This document shows positions 30,864 through 38,855 of a DNA stretch of 39,243 bases, piece after piece. The notes under the pieces were generated by a model that was given only the letters and a program-made list of their open reading frames with translations, did no database searches and was not told the origin of the DNA. Location of the stretch: assembly GCA_030834825.1 (NCBI GenBank), contig JAUQXC010000430.1, positions 1 through 39,243 of the forward strand. The letters are read 5' to 3'. Numbering within the stretch: the first letter of the stretch is position 1; each line of letters starts with the position of its first letter. Source of the DNA: Thermoflexales bacterium (lineage in GTDB: Bacteria; Chloroflexota; Anaerolineae; Fen-1058). A program made the position numbers and the translations under genes.

Positions 30864-30901
30864 GTAAACAAAACCGCCCGTGAATCTGAATTCACGAGCG
30901 G
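30864..30901 (-). terminator. Intrinsic terminator of the tRNA-Pro gene
   Basis: On the minus strand a 12-bp stem with one G-U pair (30901-30890 with 30885-30874, 4-nt loop) is followed by TTTTGTTT. It begins 9 bp after the tRNA 3' end. Confidence 0.9.
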
Positions 30902-30909
30902 CTTTTCTG

Positions 30910-30983
30910 TCGGGGCGGCCGGACTTGAACCGGCGACCCCTCGCTCCCAAAGCGAGTGCGCTACCGGACTGCGCTACGCCCCG
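30910..30983 (-). tRNA. tRNA-Pro (anticodon TGG)
   Basis: The minus strand folds into a full cloverleaf of 74 nt: acceptor CGGGGCG/CGCCCCG plus discriminator A, D arm GCGC...GCGC, anticodon stem CTCGC/GCGAG with loop TTTGGGA (anticodon TGG), 5-nt variable loop, and T arm GCCGG-TTCAAGT-CCGGC. No CCA is encoded. It reads CCN proline codons by wobble. Confidence 0.96.
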
Positions 30984-31104
30984 AAATTACTGTAATCTTC
31001 AAAGGCATGCGCTACTCCCATACGGCTGCGCTACGCCCCGAAATTACTTCATGAATTTTTGAAAGTGCACTACTTCCTACGGCTCTGCTACGCCCCGAAT
31101 CACT
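30957..31104 (-). repeat. 57-bp-period repeats of the tRNA-Pro 5' end and flank
   Basis: A 23-bp segment at 30969-30991 (tRNA acceptor 5' strand, part of the D arm and 8 bp of 5' flank) is repeated exactly at 31026-31048 and imperfectly at 31083-31104. The spacing is 57 bp each time. The intervening sequence also keeps a GCGCTAC-like D-arm word. Copies 2 and 3 lack the anticodon and T arms. Copy 3 overlaps the end of the HNH gene. Confidence 0.88.
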
Positions 31105-31540
31105 TCAGATCCTTATACCAACCCTGTTCTCTTGCCGTTTTTCTTCGATGACAATTTGCGCACCGTACTTCACACTTGTTAATTTCATCGTACAGCATTG
31201 TTAGTGAAGAAGCGCTACTCACCATCCGCGAAATGTTGCTATGCTTAGAGCCTGTCACTTGATCAAATTCCAAACACGTTGGATCGTTTTCTCCACAATC
31301 TACGCACGGATGACTTTTGAGATAATCGTACAGTGTTTGACGCAGTTGTTTGATTTGTTGTTTTCTGCGCTGCGCCGCTTTGTTGCAGTAATAGGCATGC
31401 TTATGTTGATACTGTAACCGGGAAATCTCTCGAAAACAATCCTTGCAATAAGAGTGACGCCGATGCTTACTTTGCTCTTTCCATGAAAACTCTGTCAGCG
31501 GCTTCACTTTGCCACAACGAGTGCACTTCTTGGTCTCCAT
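31100..31540 (-). CDS. HNH endonuclease family protein
   Basis: A 146-residue protein. ATG 31540 gives a regular N-terminal zinc-ribbon-like part, KKCTRCGKVKPLTEF and YCKDC (C-x2-C pairs), then a basic helix (KAAQRRKQQIKQLRQ). The HNH core is HPCVDCGENDPTCLEFDQV, followed by CEVRCANCHRRKT. It lacks the usual HH(D/H) wording at the first His (EFDQVTG), so catalytic competence is uncertain. Such small HNH proteins occur in phages and as homing-type nucleases. Its stop lies in a tRNA-Pro-derived repeat, 116 bp from the tRNA. There is no clear Shine-Dalgarno. Confidence 0.85.
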   Translation of the reverse strand: METKKCTRCGKVKPLTEFSWKEQSKHRRHSYCKDCFREISRLQYQHKHAYYCNKAAQRRKQQIKQLRQTLYDYLKSHPCVDCGENDPTCLEFDQVTGSKHSNISRMVSSASSLTMLYDEINKCEVRCANCHRRKTAREQGWYKDLK

Positions 31541-31591
31541 GGCGGCATGGATTGTACCTTGTCGATCCACTTCGGTCAAGCAGGCTTTACC

Positions 31592-31619
31592 GCGCCGATC
31601 ATGAACGACGAATCGGCGC
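31592..31619 (-). terminator. Hairpin downstream of the aminotransferase gene
   Basis: A perfect 8-bp stem GCGCCGAT/ATCGGCGC with a 12-nt loop lies about 55 bp after the aminotransferase stop and before the HNH start. No U-tract. It may end the polyamine operon or structure the HNH leader. Confidence 0.5.
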
Positions 31620-31673
31620 ACGCCGGTTCCCGAGTGCCGCCTGTGGCTGCCGTCCGATCCGTGTCCAAAAATT

Positions 31674-32936
31674 CTACCCAGCCACCGCATCCAGCGCCGC
31701 CGCAAAGATCTTCAGCGCCTCATCCAGCTCTTGCTCATTCACCACCAACGGCGGAATCCAGCGAATGACGTTGTCGTACGTGCCGCACGTCAGCAGCATC
31801 AAGCCGCGATCGAACGCGGCTTTTACCACGGCCTTCGAAGTGGTCGTGTCCGGCTCGCCGTTGCGCGTGAACTCGGTCGCCACCATCAAGCCTTTGCCGC
31901 GCACGTCGCCGATGACGGAGAAATCCTGCTGCAGCCTCCGCAGGCCGGCAAGCAACTGTTCGCTGCGAGCATTCACGTTGTCCAACAGATACTCTTCTTT
32001 GATCACGCGCAGTGTCGCGACCGCCGCCGCACAGGCCACCGCATTGCCGCCATACGTCCCGCCATGCGAGCCGGCGATCCACTTCAGCATCAAATCCTGG
32101 CGCGTCACCAGCGCGCTCAGCGGCATCCCCGACGCCAGGCCCTTCGCCGTGATCAACACATCCGGCTCCACGTCGAAGTGCTCCGAGGCAAACCACTTAC
32201 CGGTCCGCCCGACGCCGCTCTGTACTTCGTCGGCCACCAGGAGAACACCAGATTGATCGCAGAGTACGCGCAGTTCCCTCATGAACTCGACCGGTGGCAC
32301 CACGTAACCACCCTCCCCCAGCACCGGTTCCACCACGATGCACGCCGTCTCCTCGGGCGCGGTCTGACTCTTGAGCAGGCGTTTCAACTCGCGCAGACAA
32401 TAAGCGGTTGTTTCCGCTTCAGTCATCTTCAACTGATAAGCATAAGGATACGGCGTCACAAAGATGCCGGCGACCAACGGCTGATACCCGATCTTATAGA
32501 TCGTCTTGCTCGTCGTCATCGCCATCGTTAGATGCGTGCGTCCGTGGAATGAGCCGTTGAACACGATGACGTTCTGCCGCTGCGTGGCATGTTTGGCTAG
32601 CTTCACGGCGGCCTCCACGATCTCTGCGCCGCTGTTGCTGAAGAAATACTCACTCAAGGCCGGCCAGGCCATGATCGAGCTTAGTTCGTCGATGAGGTCC
32701 ATCATCGGCCGGTGATAGACCAGGTTGGCCTGACCGTGAATCAGCTGCGTCGCCTGATCGGCGATGGCGTGGGCCACTTTAGGATGCGCGTGCCCGGTGC
32801 TCGTCACGCCAATACCGCACGTGAAGTCGAGATAGCGGCGGCCTGCCGTATCGATCAGATAAACCCCCTCGCCGCGATCGACCATGACGTTGAACGCGCG
32901 GCCCCAAACTGTTCCGATGTGATCTATGCCAGGCAT
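31674..32936 (-). CDS. Class III aminotransferase (4-aminobutyrate/putrescine type)
   Basis: A 420-residue PLP-dependent class III aminotransferase. FTCGIGVTSTGHAHPKV, SNSGAEIVEAAVKLA, FNGSFHGRTH, VVEPVLGEGGY, LLVADEVQSGVGRTGKW and ITAKGLASGMPL (the PLP Schiff-base Lys is in TAKG) are all present. GabT, acetylornithine and putrescine aminotransferases share these motifs. Placement as the last gene of a polyamine-uptake operon favours 4-aminobutyrate or putrescine as amino donor. AAGGAG lies 5' of the ATG; the gap to the upstream potD holds heptanucleotide array E. Confidence 0.9.
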   Translation of the reverse strand: MPGIDHIGTVWGRAFNVMVDRGEGVYLIDTAGRRYLDFTCGIGVTSTGHAHPKVAHAIADQATQLIHGQANLVYHRPMMDLIDELSSIMAWPALSEYFFSNSGAEIVEAAVKLAKHATQRQNVIVFNGSFHGRTHLTMAMTTSKTIYKIGYQPLVAGIFVTPYPYAYQLKMTEAETTAYCLRELKRLLKSQTAPEETACIVVEPVLGEGGYVVPPVEFMRELRVLCDQSGVLLVADEVQSGVGRTGKWFASEHFDVEPDVLITAKGLASGMPLSALVTRQDLMLKWIAGSHGGTYGGNAVACAAAVATLRVIKEEYLLDNVNARSEQLLAGLRRLQQDFSVIGDVRGKGLMVATEFTRNGEPDTTTSKAVVKAAFDRGLMLLTCGTYDNVIRWIPPLVVNEQELDEALKIFAAALDAVAG

Positions 32937-32986
32937 AAGCCAGCTCCTTGACAGTGTGAAAATTCATCAACACGTAAGTCCACGTC

Positions 32987-33021
32987 CGGCCAGCAACCAG
33001 CCGCCAACGGCCAGCCGCTAA
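32987..33021. repeat. Degenerate heptanucleotide array E
   Basis: Five in-phase units of CGGCCAG/CAACCAG/CCGCTAA type on the plus strand. In the reverse complement they match the unit type of array A. The TAG stop of the minus-strand potD gene (33018-33020) lies in the last unit. Confidence 0.75.
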
Positions 33022-34310
33022 TTTCCGCTCTTCACTTCGGTCCACAAACTATCGTACAACGGCAGCGCATCGCCCACATCCTTGATGTTGATACCGTTTT
33101 GCCAGATCTCCGCCGGCGGATTGGTGATGTTGGACTTCATGTAGGCTTCATACAACTCTGCCGGGCTGACCTCGTTGCCATCGGCATCCTTCACCTTGAA
33201 CGTCGCATTCCTGGCATACTCCAGCGCGGCCTGATTGGGATTGGTATACGGGAAGTCGCGCAGCATCAACCAGAAGACGTCAGGCTGCAGCATGTAATTC
33301 AGCCAGGCATATGCCGCGTCGGGGTGCGGCGCTTCTTGCACCAGGCCAAAACCATCCTGCCATAAGAATGTACCCTCCGTAGGATACACATACGTGAAAG
33401 CCGGATTCTCCTGCGCTGCCAGGAACGCCTCGCCATTGTACACATAGCCCAGGTCGACGTCTCCCGCAATGAGCGCGCTCTTGGGACTGTCGCTATCAAA
33501 CAACCTGACGTTGGCGATCAGTTCGGCCAACTTTGGCTTGATGGCAGCCAAATCAGCTGGATTCGTCGTGTTAGGATCTTTGCCTTCCGTCAGTAGCACT
33601 GCACCGATCACGTAGCGCGGATCGTCCACAAACACCATGCGATCGGCATATTCGGCGTTCCACAAATCTTTCCACGACTGCGGTGGAGTCTTGATCGTGT
33701 CGGCATTGTACACCAGCGATTCAGTGCCCGCCTGATAGGGCACGATGTACTGGCCGTTGGGATCACCGGGAACGTGAGCGAGCGCCGGGGCCAGGTTCTT
33801 CAAGTTCGGCAGCCGGCTTTTATCGAGCTGATCCAGAAGGCCGGTGCGTACCATCACAGCGATGATGTAATCGCTGGGCTGCGCCAGATCGAACTGCGAA
33901 CTGCCCTGTGCCAGCTTGGCGTACATCTCTTCGTTGGATGAGTATTCCGACCGGTTGATCGTCATCCCGTAGACCAGTTCGAAACAGTCGAGCATGTCCT
34001 GCGGGATGTACTCGGACCACACGAAAAGGTTGAGTTCCGTCGATGTGACGGGCAATTTGGGTTGGGGCGCGGGGCAGCCAAAGCCTGACGCAGTTTGCTG
34101 GCCGCTGGGCCGAGAAACAAACGGCGCTTCTGCAGCAGGTGTGCCGGACTGCGGCAGCCCGGTCGGTTCTTCAGCGGGCGCAGAGACTGTCGCTTCGATC
34201 GGGTTGGGCGTGGCCGGGGGCATACCGCAGGCCGCCAGGAACAGCGCCAGCACAACGGCGGTCATCAAACCGAGCGACCCACGGCGACAACGGAATTTCT
34301 TCATGCTCAT
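33018..34310 (-). CDS. potD: Polyamine ABC transporter substrate-binding lipoprotein, copy 1
   Basis: A 430-residue PotD/PotF-type periplasmic-binding-protein homologue. The start at 34310 has AAAGGAG 11 bp upstream. Signal peptide with lipobox LAAC (C28) and a Pro/Ala/Glu linker of about 55 residues, then LNLFVWSEYIPQDMLDCFEL, FDLAQPSDYIIAVM, YIVPYQAGTESLVYN, DSDSPKSALIAGDVDLGYVYNGEA, and EAPHPDAAYAWLNYMLQPDV. It binds spermidine or putrescine outside the membrane for the PotABC importer. It is a tandem paralog of the gene at 34443; the two probably differ in ligand range. Confidence 0.92.
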   Translation of the reverse strand: MSMKKFRCRRGSLGLMTAVVLALFLAACGMPPATPNPIEATVSAPAEEPTGLPQSGTPAAEAPFVSRPSGQQTASGFGCPAPQPKLPVTSTELNLFVWSEYIPQDMLDCFELVYGMTINRSEYSSNEEMYAKLAQGSSQFDLAQPSDYIIAVMVRTGLLDQLDKSRLPNLKNLAPALAHVPGDPNGQYIVPYQAGTESLVYNADTIKTPPQSWKDLWNAEYADRMVFVDDPRYVIGAVLLTEGKDPNTTNPADLAAIKPKLAELIANVRLFDSDSPKSALIAGDVDLGYVYNGEAFLAAQENPAFTYVYPTEGTFLWQDGFGLVQEAPHPDAAYAWLNYMLQPDVFWLMLRDFPYTNPNQAALEYARNATFKVKDADGNEVSPAELYEAYMKSNITNPPAEIWQNGINIKDVGDALPLYDSLWTEVKSGN

Positions 34311-34356
34311 CTTCGTTGTGACTCCTTTGCCTGAAACCGGGTGGAAGGGAAAGCAT

Positions 34357-34411
34357 AACGGAATACGCCACACGAAAGCGGTGGACCGCTTTGCGCACGA
34401 CGTATTCCGTT
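34357..34411 (-). promoter_or_regulatory. Nested hairpin between the two potD genes
   Basis: A perfect 11-bp outer stem AACGGAATACG/CGTATTCCGTT (34357-34367, 34401-34411) encloses a 7-bp inner stem AAAGCGG/CCGCTTT (34375-34381, 34386-34392). There is no U-tract. It could attenuate or process the transcript, so that the two binding proteins are made in different amounts. Confidence 0.68.
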
Positions 34412-34442
34412 GACCAGGCGACGGGTGCTGATCTGTATCAGT

Positions 34443-35771
34443 TTACTGCTTGATCTCTGTCCAAATCTGATCGTACAATGGCGTCGCAGCGCCTACGTCT
34501 TCGATGCGATGACCCTTCTTCAAATCCTCGGGCGGCGTGTTGGTGATGGGCGATTCCGTGTAAGCCTGGTAGAGATCGGCCACGGCAATCTCATTCCCGT
34601 CCGCGTCTTTCACCGTGAGCGCACTGTCCCTGGCAAACTCCAGCGCGCCCTGACTGGGATTGGTGTACGGGAAATCACGCAGCATCAGAAAGAACAGATC
34701 GGGCTGCAGAGTGTAGTTCATCCAGGCGTAAGCCGCATCGGGATGCGGCGCCTCTTTGGGCATGGCATAATTGTCCTGCCACAAGATGGCGCCTTCCGTG
34801 GGATAGACGTACTTGATCGCCGGGTTTTCCTGTGCGGCCAGGAACGCTTCACCCGTCCACGTGATGCCCAGATCGACATCGCCCGCGATCAGCGCGCTCT
34901 TGGGACTGTCGCTGTCGTACAACGTGATGCCCTGGGCCAGCTCGGCCAGCTTGGCCTTCGCCTCGGCCAACTGCTTTTCGTCCGTGGTGTTGACGTCGTA
35001 ACCCAGCGTCAACAAGGTGGCCCCGATCACCGCGCGTGAATCATCCAGGGATAACAGCTTGCCCGCGTCCACGAACTTCCACAAATCGGCGTATGAGGTG
35101 GGTGCCTCTTGGATGACATCCGAGTTATAGACAATCGCGTCAGTGCCGCCCTGATACGGAACTGTGTACTCGTTGTTCGGATCGAATTCCAAGTTCAAAT
35201 AGTTGGGGTCGAACGTCGCCAGCACGGGCAGCTTGCTATGATCGAGCTTCTGCAGCAGGTCCTGCCGCTTCATCAAGCCTACCAGGTAGTCGGTGGGCTG
35301 CACCAGATCGTAGGTGGAACTGCCTGCCGACAACGTGGCATACATCTCTTCGTTGGAAGAGTATTCTTTGCGGTTGACCGTCACGCCGTAGACCAATTCG
35401 AAGCACTCGATCGCGTCCTGCGGAATGTACTCGGTCCACACAAACAAATTCACTTCGGTGGACTGCACGTCCAGCTTGGGCTGCGGTTCAGGACACTCAA
35501 ACCCGCTGGAGGTCGTCTTGCCGCTGGGCTTGGACACAAACGCGCCGGATGGCGCTGCTGCTGTGGCGGGAGCCGCTTCTGTCGGTTGCTCCATGGCCGC
35601 TTCAGTTGGCTGGGGCATATCCGTCGGTTTTTCGGCCGGAGCCTGCGTGGGTTGAGCGGCTGACGGCGTCTGAGTTGCAGGCGCAGCGCCGCCTCCGCAA
35701 GCCGCCAGCGTCATACTCATGCTAACCAACAGCACCAGCCCCAGCCAAATGATTCTGCTCGATTTCAACAT
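34443..35771 (-). CDS. potD: Polyamine ABC transporter substrate-binding lipoprotein, copy 2
   Basis: A 442-residue paralog of the gene at 33018, collinear over the whole mature domain: VNLFVWTEYIPQDAIECFEL, YDLVQPTDYLVGLM, YTVPYQGGTDAIVYN, DSDSPKSALIAGDVDLGITWTGEA. Lipobox LAAC (C25) and a long Ala/Pro/Thr/Glu linker. AAGGAGGAG is an excellent Shine-Dalgarno before ATG 35771, better than that of copy 1. It follows potC after a hairpin at 35822-35852. Confidence 0.93.
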   Translation of the reverse strand: MLKSSRIIWLGLVLLVSMSMTLAACGGGAAPATQTPSAAQPTQAPAEKPTDMPQPTEAAMEQPTEAAPATAAAPSGAFVSKPSGKTTSSGFECPEPQPKLDVQSTEVNLFVWTEYIPQDAIECFELVYGVTVNRKEYSSNEEMYATLSAGSSTYDLVQPTDYLVGLMKRQDLLQKLDHSKLPVLATFDPNYLNLEFDPNNEYTVPYQGGTDAIVYNSDVIQEAPTSYADLWKFVDAGKLLSLDDSRAVIGATLLTLGYDVNTTDEKQLAEAKAKLAELAQGITLYDSDSPKSALIAGDVDLGITWTGEAFLAAQENPAIKYVYPTEGAILWQDNYAMPKEAPHPDAAYAWMNYTLQPDLFFLMLRDFPYTNPSQGALEFARDSALTVKDADGNEIAVADLYQAYTESPITNTPPEDLKKGHRIEDVGAATPLYDQIWTEIKQ

Positions 35772-35821
35772 CTTCTCCTCCTTAAAGTGATTGAGATATT
35801 GGCCTTACGCGCCTCATTACT

Positions 35822-35852
35822 AATCCGATCGGGCGCGTGGCGCGATCGGATT
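35822..35852 (-). terminator. Hairpin between potC and potD
   Basis: A perfect 10-bp stem AATCCGATCG/CGATCGGATT with an 11-nt GC-rich loop begins at the potC stop codon. It may partly terminate or protect transcripts between the permease and binding-protein genes. Its arms carry the CGATCG hexamer common in this window. Confidence 0.65.
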
Positions 35853-36691
35853 TACGCCACCCGCCGCTGTACTCGATTGGAAACAACCAGCGCCGCCAAG
35901 ACGACCAGGATCCACATCGTTGACAGCGCGTTGACCTCCGGAGTCACGGTGCGCCGCAGCAAACCATACACATAGATCGGCAGCGTCGTCGAACCCGGTC
36001 CGTTGGTAAAGAATGTGATGATAAAGTCGTCCAGCGACAGCGTGAAGGCCAGCATCGCTCCGGCCAGCACGCCAGGCATGATCAGCGGCAGCGTGATACG
36101 GCGGAACGTCGTCCAGGCATTCGCGCCCAGATCGGCGGCCGCTTCTTCCACCGCGCGATCGAAGCTATGCAGGCGCGTGCGCACCGTCAAGGTGACGAAG
36201 GGCACACTAAACGCCACATGCGAGATGATGACGGTGCCCAGACCCAGGCCCAGCCGTTGAGCCGGAGCCAGATCGAAGGTGGTGTTAACAAAGCGGAACA
36301 CGGTGTTGAATAACACCAGGATACCGATGCCCATTACGATCTCCGGGATTACAATGGGAATGTACAACGAGGCCTCGGCGAACAGTTTCAACTTGAAGGT
36401 GTGCCGCTGTAAAGCCAACGCCGCCATTGTGCCGATAAGGGTGGACAACACGGTGGATGTGAGGGCGATCTTCAGGGTGTTCACGGACGCATCCAGCGCG
36501 TCCTGATTCTGGAAGACGCGGCAGAACCAGTAAAATGGTCCGCAGGCGTCACGATTGACAATCCCCTCGAAGACCACGTTCTGCCGCGAGGAGTTGAACG
36601 CAAACACCACCAGCACGACAATGGGCAGGTAAAGAAAACCGTACACCAGAATGGTCGACAGCGTCAGCCAGGGCGAGCGGCGGCGGCTCAT
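35852..36691 (-). CDS. potC: Polyamine ABC transporter permease PotC
   Basis: A 279-residue membrane permease with six predicted helices. The EAA loop for contact with the ATPase is [20 protein letters not shown] followed by PLIMPG (about residues 178-202). [10 protein letters not shown] near the C-terminus is typical of PotC/PotI. It forms the translocation channel with PotB. ATG 36691 overlaps the potB stop (ATGA). Confidence 0.95.
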   Translation of the reverse strand: MSRRRSPWLTLSTILVYGFLYLPIVVLVVFAFNSSRQNVVFEGIVNRDACGPFYWFCRVFQNQDALDASVNTLKIALTSTVLSTLIGTMAALALQRHTFKLKLFAEASLYIPIVIPEIVMGIGILVLFNTVFRFVNTTFDLAPAQRLGLGLGTVIISHVAFSVPFVTLTVRTRLHSFDRAVEEAAADLGANAWTTFRRITLPLIMPGVLAGAMLAFTLSLDDFIITFFTNGPGSTTLPIYVYGLLRRTVTPEVNALSTMWILVVLAALVVSNRVQRRVA

Positions 36692-37536
36692 GTGATCGCC
36701 ACCTCCTCGCCGAAGCCAAACTTCCGCGTGTAGATGATCATGACGATCAGCGTCATGCCCATCAAGATCACCGAGGCCGCCGAACCGAAGGTAGGATCAC
36801 GCGCATCCAGGAACTGGCCCTGAATCAGGTTCCCGACCAGTTCAAATTGCTTGCCGCCCAGAATATCGGAGACAACGAAGGTGCCCATGACGGGCACGAA
36901 GACCAGCAACGTCCCGGCCACCACGCCCGGCAATGACAGCGGCAGCGTCACTTTTAAGAACGTCCGCAGCGAGTTCGCGCCCAGGTCGGCCGCCGCCTCA
37001 TACAGCGACGGATCGATCTTCTCCAACGAGGTGTACATCGGCAGGATCATGAAGGGAATGAATTCATACACCATGCCCACCAGCACGGCCTGCGGCGTAT
37101 AGAGCAGGTCGAACGCACGCAGGATGCGAATCCAGGCATAAACGCGGATCACAAAGTTGGTCCACAAGGGAATGAGGATTAGAAACAGCAGCATATTCCG
37201 GCGGCGAGCGGGGGCGCGTGCAACATAGTAGGCCAGCGGATATCCCAGCACGATGGTCAAGAGCGTCGTCGCCAGGGCCAACCCGACTGAGCGCACCAGG
37301 ATTCTCAAGTACAGTGAATCGAAACAAACGGCAGCGCCGTCGCCGCAATTTGTCTTGATGCCGGCCAGCCGGATGTAATTATGAAGCGAGAAAGTGTAGA
37401 TGACATTGCCATCGGGATCGCGCTGCCCGAAGGAGGTGACGACAATCAAGATGAGCGGCACGATCAACAGTCCGATCATCCACAGCATGGCCGGTGTCGC
37501 GAGCAGCGTCCCCTGCACTGATTTGCTCTCACGCAT
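36688..37536 (-). CDS. potB: Polyamine ABC transporter permease PotB
   Basis: A 282-residue permease with six predicted helices. The EAA loop is [20 protein letters not shown] followed by PLSLPG. An [16 protein letters not shown] segment is typical of PotB/PotH. ATG 37536 (MRESKSVQG) is chosen over GTG 37539, with GGAG about 10 bp upstream at the end of potA. It starts 5 bp after the potA stop and overlaps potC. Confidence 0.95.
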   Translation of the reverse strand: MRESKSVQGTLLATPAMLWMIGLLIVPLILIVVTSFGQRDPDGNVIYTFSLHNYIRLAGIKTNCGDGAAVCFDSLYLRILVRSVGLALATTLLTIVLGYPLAYYVARAPARRRNMLLFLILIPLWTNFVIRVYAWIRILRAFDLLYTPQAVLVGMVYEFIPFMILPMYTSLEKIDPSLYEAAADLGANSLRTFLKVTLPLSLPGVVAGTLLVFVPVMGTFVVSDILGGKQFELVGNLIQGQFLDARDPTFGSAASVILMGMTLIVMIIYTRKFGFGEEVAIT

Positions 37537-37541
37537 CACGC

Positions 37542-38648
37542 TTACTCCACCAGCACCCGGGCGGACTCGACCGCAAAGCCCACCCACACACTGTCGCCTT
37601 CATTCGCCAGCGGGCGCGAATAGCCCGGCATGTCGTTCTGCTCGCGCACGCGCACCAGTTGGTCGCCTGGCAGCCTCACACTGTAGTGGGTATCGGTGCC
37701 GATGTAGACGATGTTGGTCACCCGGCCTTCAAACCAGTTGGGCAGCCGCGTGCCCGAGCGGATGTGCATCTTCTCCGGGCGGACCGCCACGGTGACAGAC
37801 TGCCCGGTGTTAAGCGCCTGATCGGATTTGGCTTCCACCCACACGCCGCTCGTTAACTCGACGCTGACGGTGTCGCCGTGCCGGGAATGAACCTTGCCCG
37901 TGATGAAGTTGGTATCGCCGATGAAGTCTGCGACGAAACGACAGTTGGGGCTTTCGTAAATGCCGCTCGAATCGCCCACCTGCAGCAGTTTACCGCGATT
38001 CATCACCGCGATGCGATCCGACATCGTTAACGCTTCTTCCTGATCGTGTGTCACGTAGATGAAGGTGATGCCCACCTCGCGCTGCAAGGTCTTCAATTCC
38101 AACTGCATCTCTTTGCGCAGTTTCAAGTCCAATGCGCCGAGCGGTTCGTCCAGCAGCAGCACTTCCGGTCGATTGACCAACGCGCGGGCCAGGGCCACGC
38201 GCTGCTGTTGACCGCCGGACAGCTGTTTGGGCTTGCGTTTTTCGTAGCCCGGCAAGCGGACCATGGCCAGCGCTTCCTGCACGCGCGGTTTGATCTCGAG
38301 CTGGGAGACGCCCTTCATTTGCAGGCCAAACGCCACGTTGTCGAAGATGGTCAGGTGGGGGAACAGCGCGTAGCTTTGGAAGACCGTGTTGACCGGTCGC
38401 TGGTAGGGCGGAGTTTTACCCATCGCTTTGCCGTGAATAAAAACCTCGCCGGAGGTGGGGAGTTCGAATCCCGCGATCATCCGCAGCGAGGTGGTTTTAC
38501 CGCAGCCCGAAGGGCCTAATAGCGAAAAAAATTCGCCGTCGTTGATTTGAAGGTTGACGTGGTTAACAGCGGCAAAGGCCTCACCTTTCTTTTCCGGCTC
38601 GGCAAATTCTTTCACCACGTCTCTCAATTCGACTGCAATCGCGGCCAT
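37542..38648 (-). CDS. potA: Polyamine ABC transporter ATP-binding protein PotA
   Basis: A 368-residue ABC ATPase. Walker [10 protein letters not shown] (about residues 46-54), Q-loop FQSYALFPH, signature LSGGQQQR, Walker [13 protein letters not shown] and the switch His in THDQEEAL are complete. A C-terminal TOBE-like regulatory domain (about 290-368, [11 protein letters not shown]) follows. It powers PotBC import of spermidine/putrescine. ATG 38648 has AGGAG 7 bp upstream. It is first in the operon, which starts at the promoter at 38712-38740. Confidence 0.96.
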   Translation of the reverse strand: MAAIAVELRDVVKEFAEPEKKGEAFAAVNHVNLQINDGEFFSLLGPSGCGKTTSLRMIAGFELPTSGEVFIHGKAMGKTPPYQRPVNTVFQSYALFPHLTIFDNVAFGLQMKGVSQLEIKPRVQEALAMVRLPGYEKRKPKQLSGGQQQRVALARALVNRPEVLLLDEPLGALDLKLRKEMQLELKTLQREVGITFIYVTHDQEEALTMSDRIAVMNRGKLLQVGDSSGIYESPNCRFVADFIGDTNFITGKVHSRHGDTVSVELTSGVWVEAKSDQALNTGQSVTVAVRPEKMHIRSGTRLPNWFEGRVTNIVYIGTDTHYSVRLPGDQLVRVREQNDMPGYSRPLANEGDSVWVGFAVESARVLVE

Positions 38649-38711
38649 CCCAGCTCCTGTTGAAACGCTCGGGGACCCCACCGGGCGCAGGGTTAAAAAC
38701 AAAGCTGCGCG

Positions 38712-38740
38712 ATTATAGCATCGCGCGGGATGAGGTGCAA
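38712..38740 (-). promoter_or_regulatory. Sigma70-type promoter of the pot operon
   Basis: On the minus strand, TTGCAC (38740-38735) and a perfect TATAAT (38717-38712) are 17 bp apart. Transcription would start near 38705, giving a leader of about 57 nt before the potA ATG at 38648. Confidence 0.85.
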
Positions 38741-38855
38741 TACCCAAATACACCCGCTTGGTTAATGGTAACACGCCTGTCACGTAGCAGCCACGCTTGC
38801 AGGAAATCTCGCTCTGCGGTTCAATTGCAACACCTTGGCCATTCAGGAAGATTGA

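Noticed and set aside
31008-31048. A second tRNA gene upstream of tRNA-Pro
   Set aside because: Only the acceptor 5' strand and D-arm-like part are present; the anticodon and T arms are missing.
30957-31104. A CRISPR-like regular repeat at 57-bp spacing
   Set aside because: The repeated part is the tRNA-Pro 5' end with its flank, spacers resemble one another, only three copies exist, and no cas gene is present.
31731-32531. A 266-codon open frame on the plus strand
   Set aside because: It is opposite the aminotransferase, whose PLP motifs are complete, and has the Arg/His/Gln-rich look of an antisense frame.
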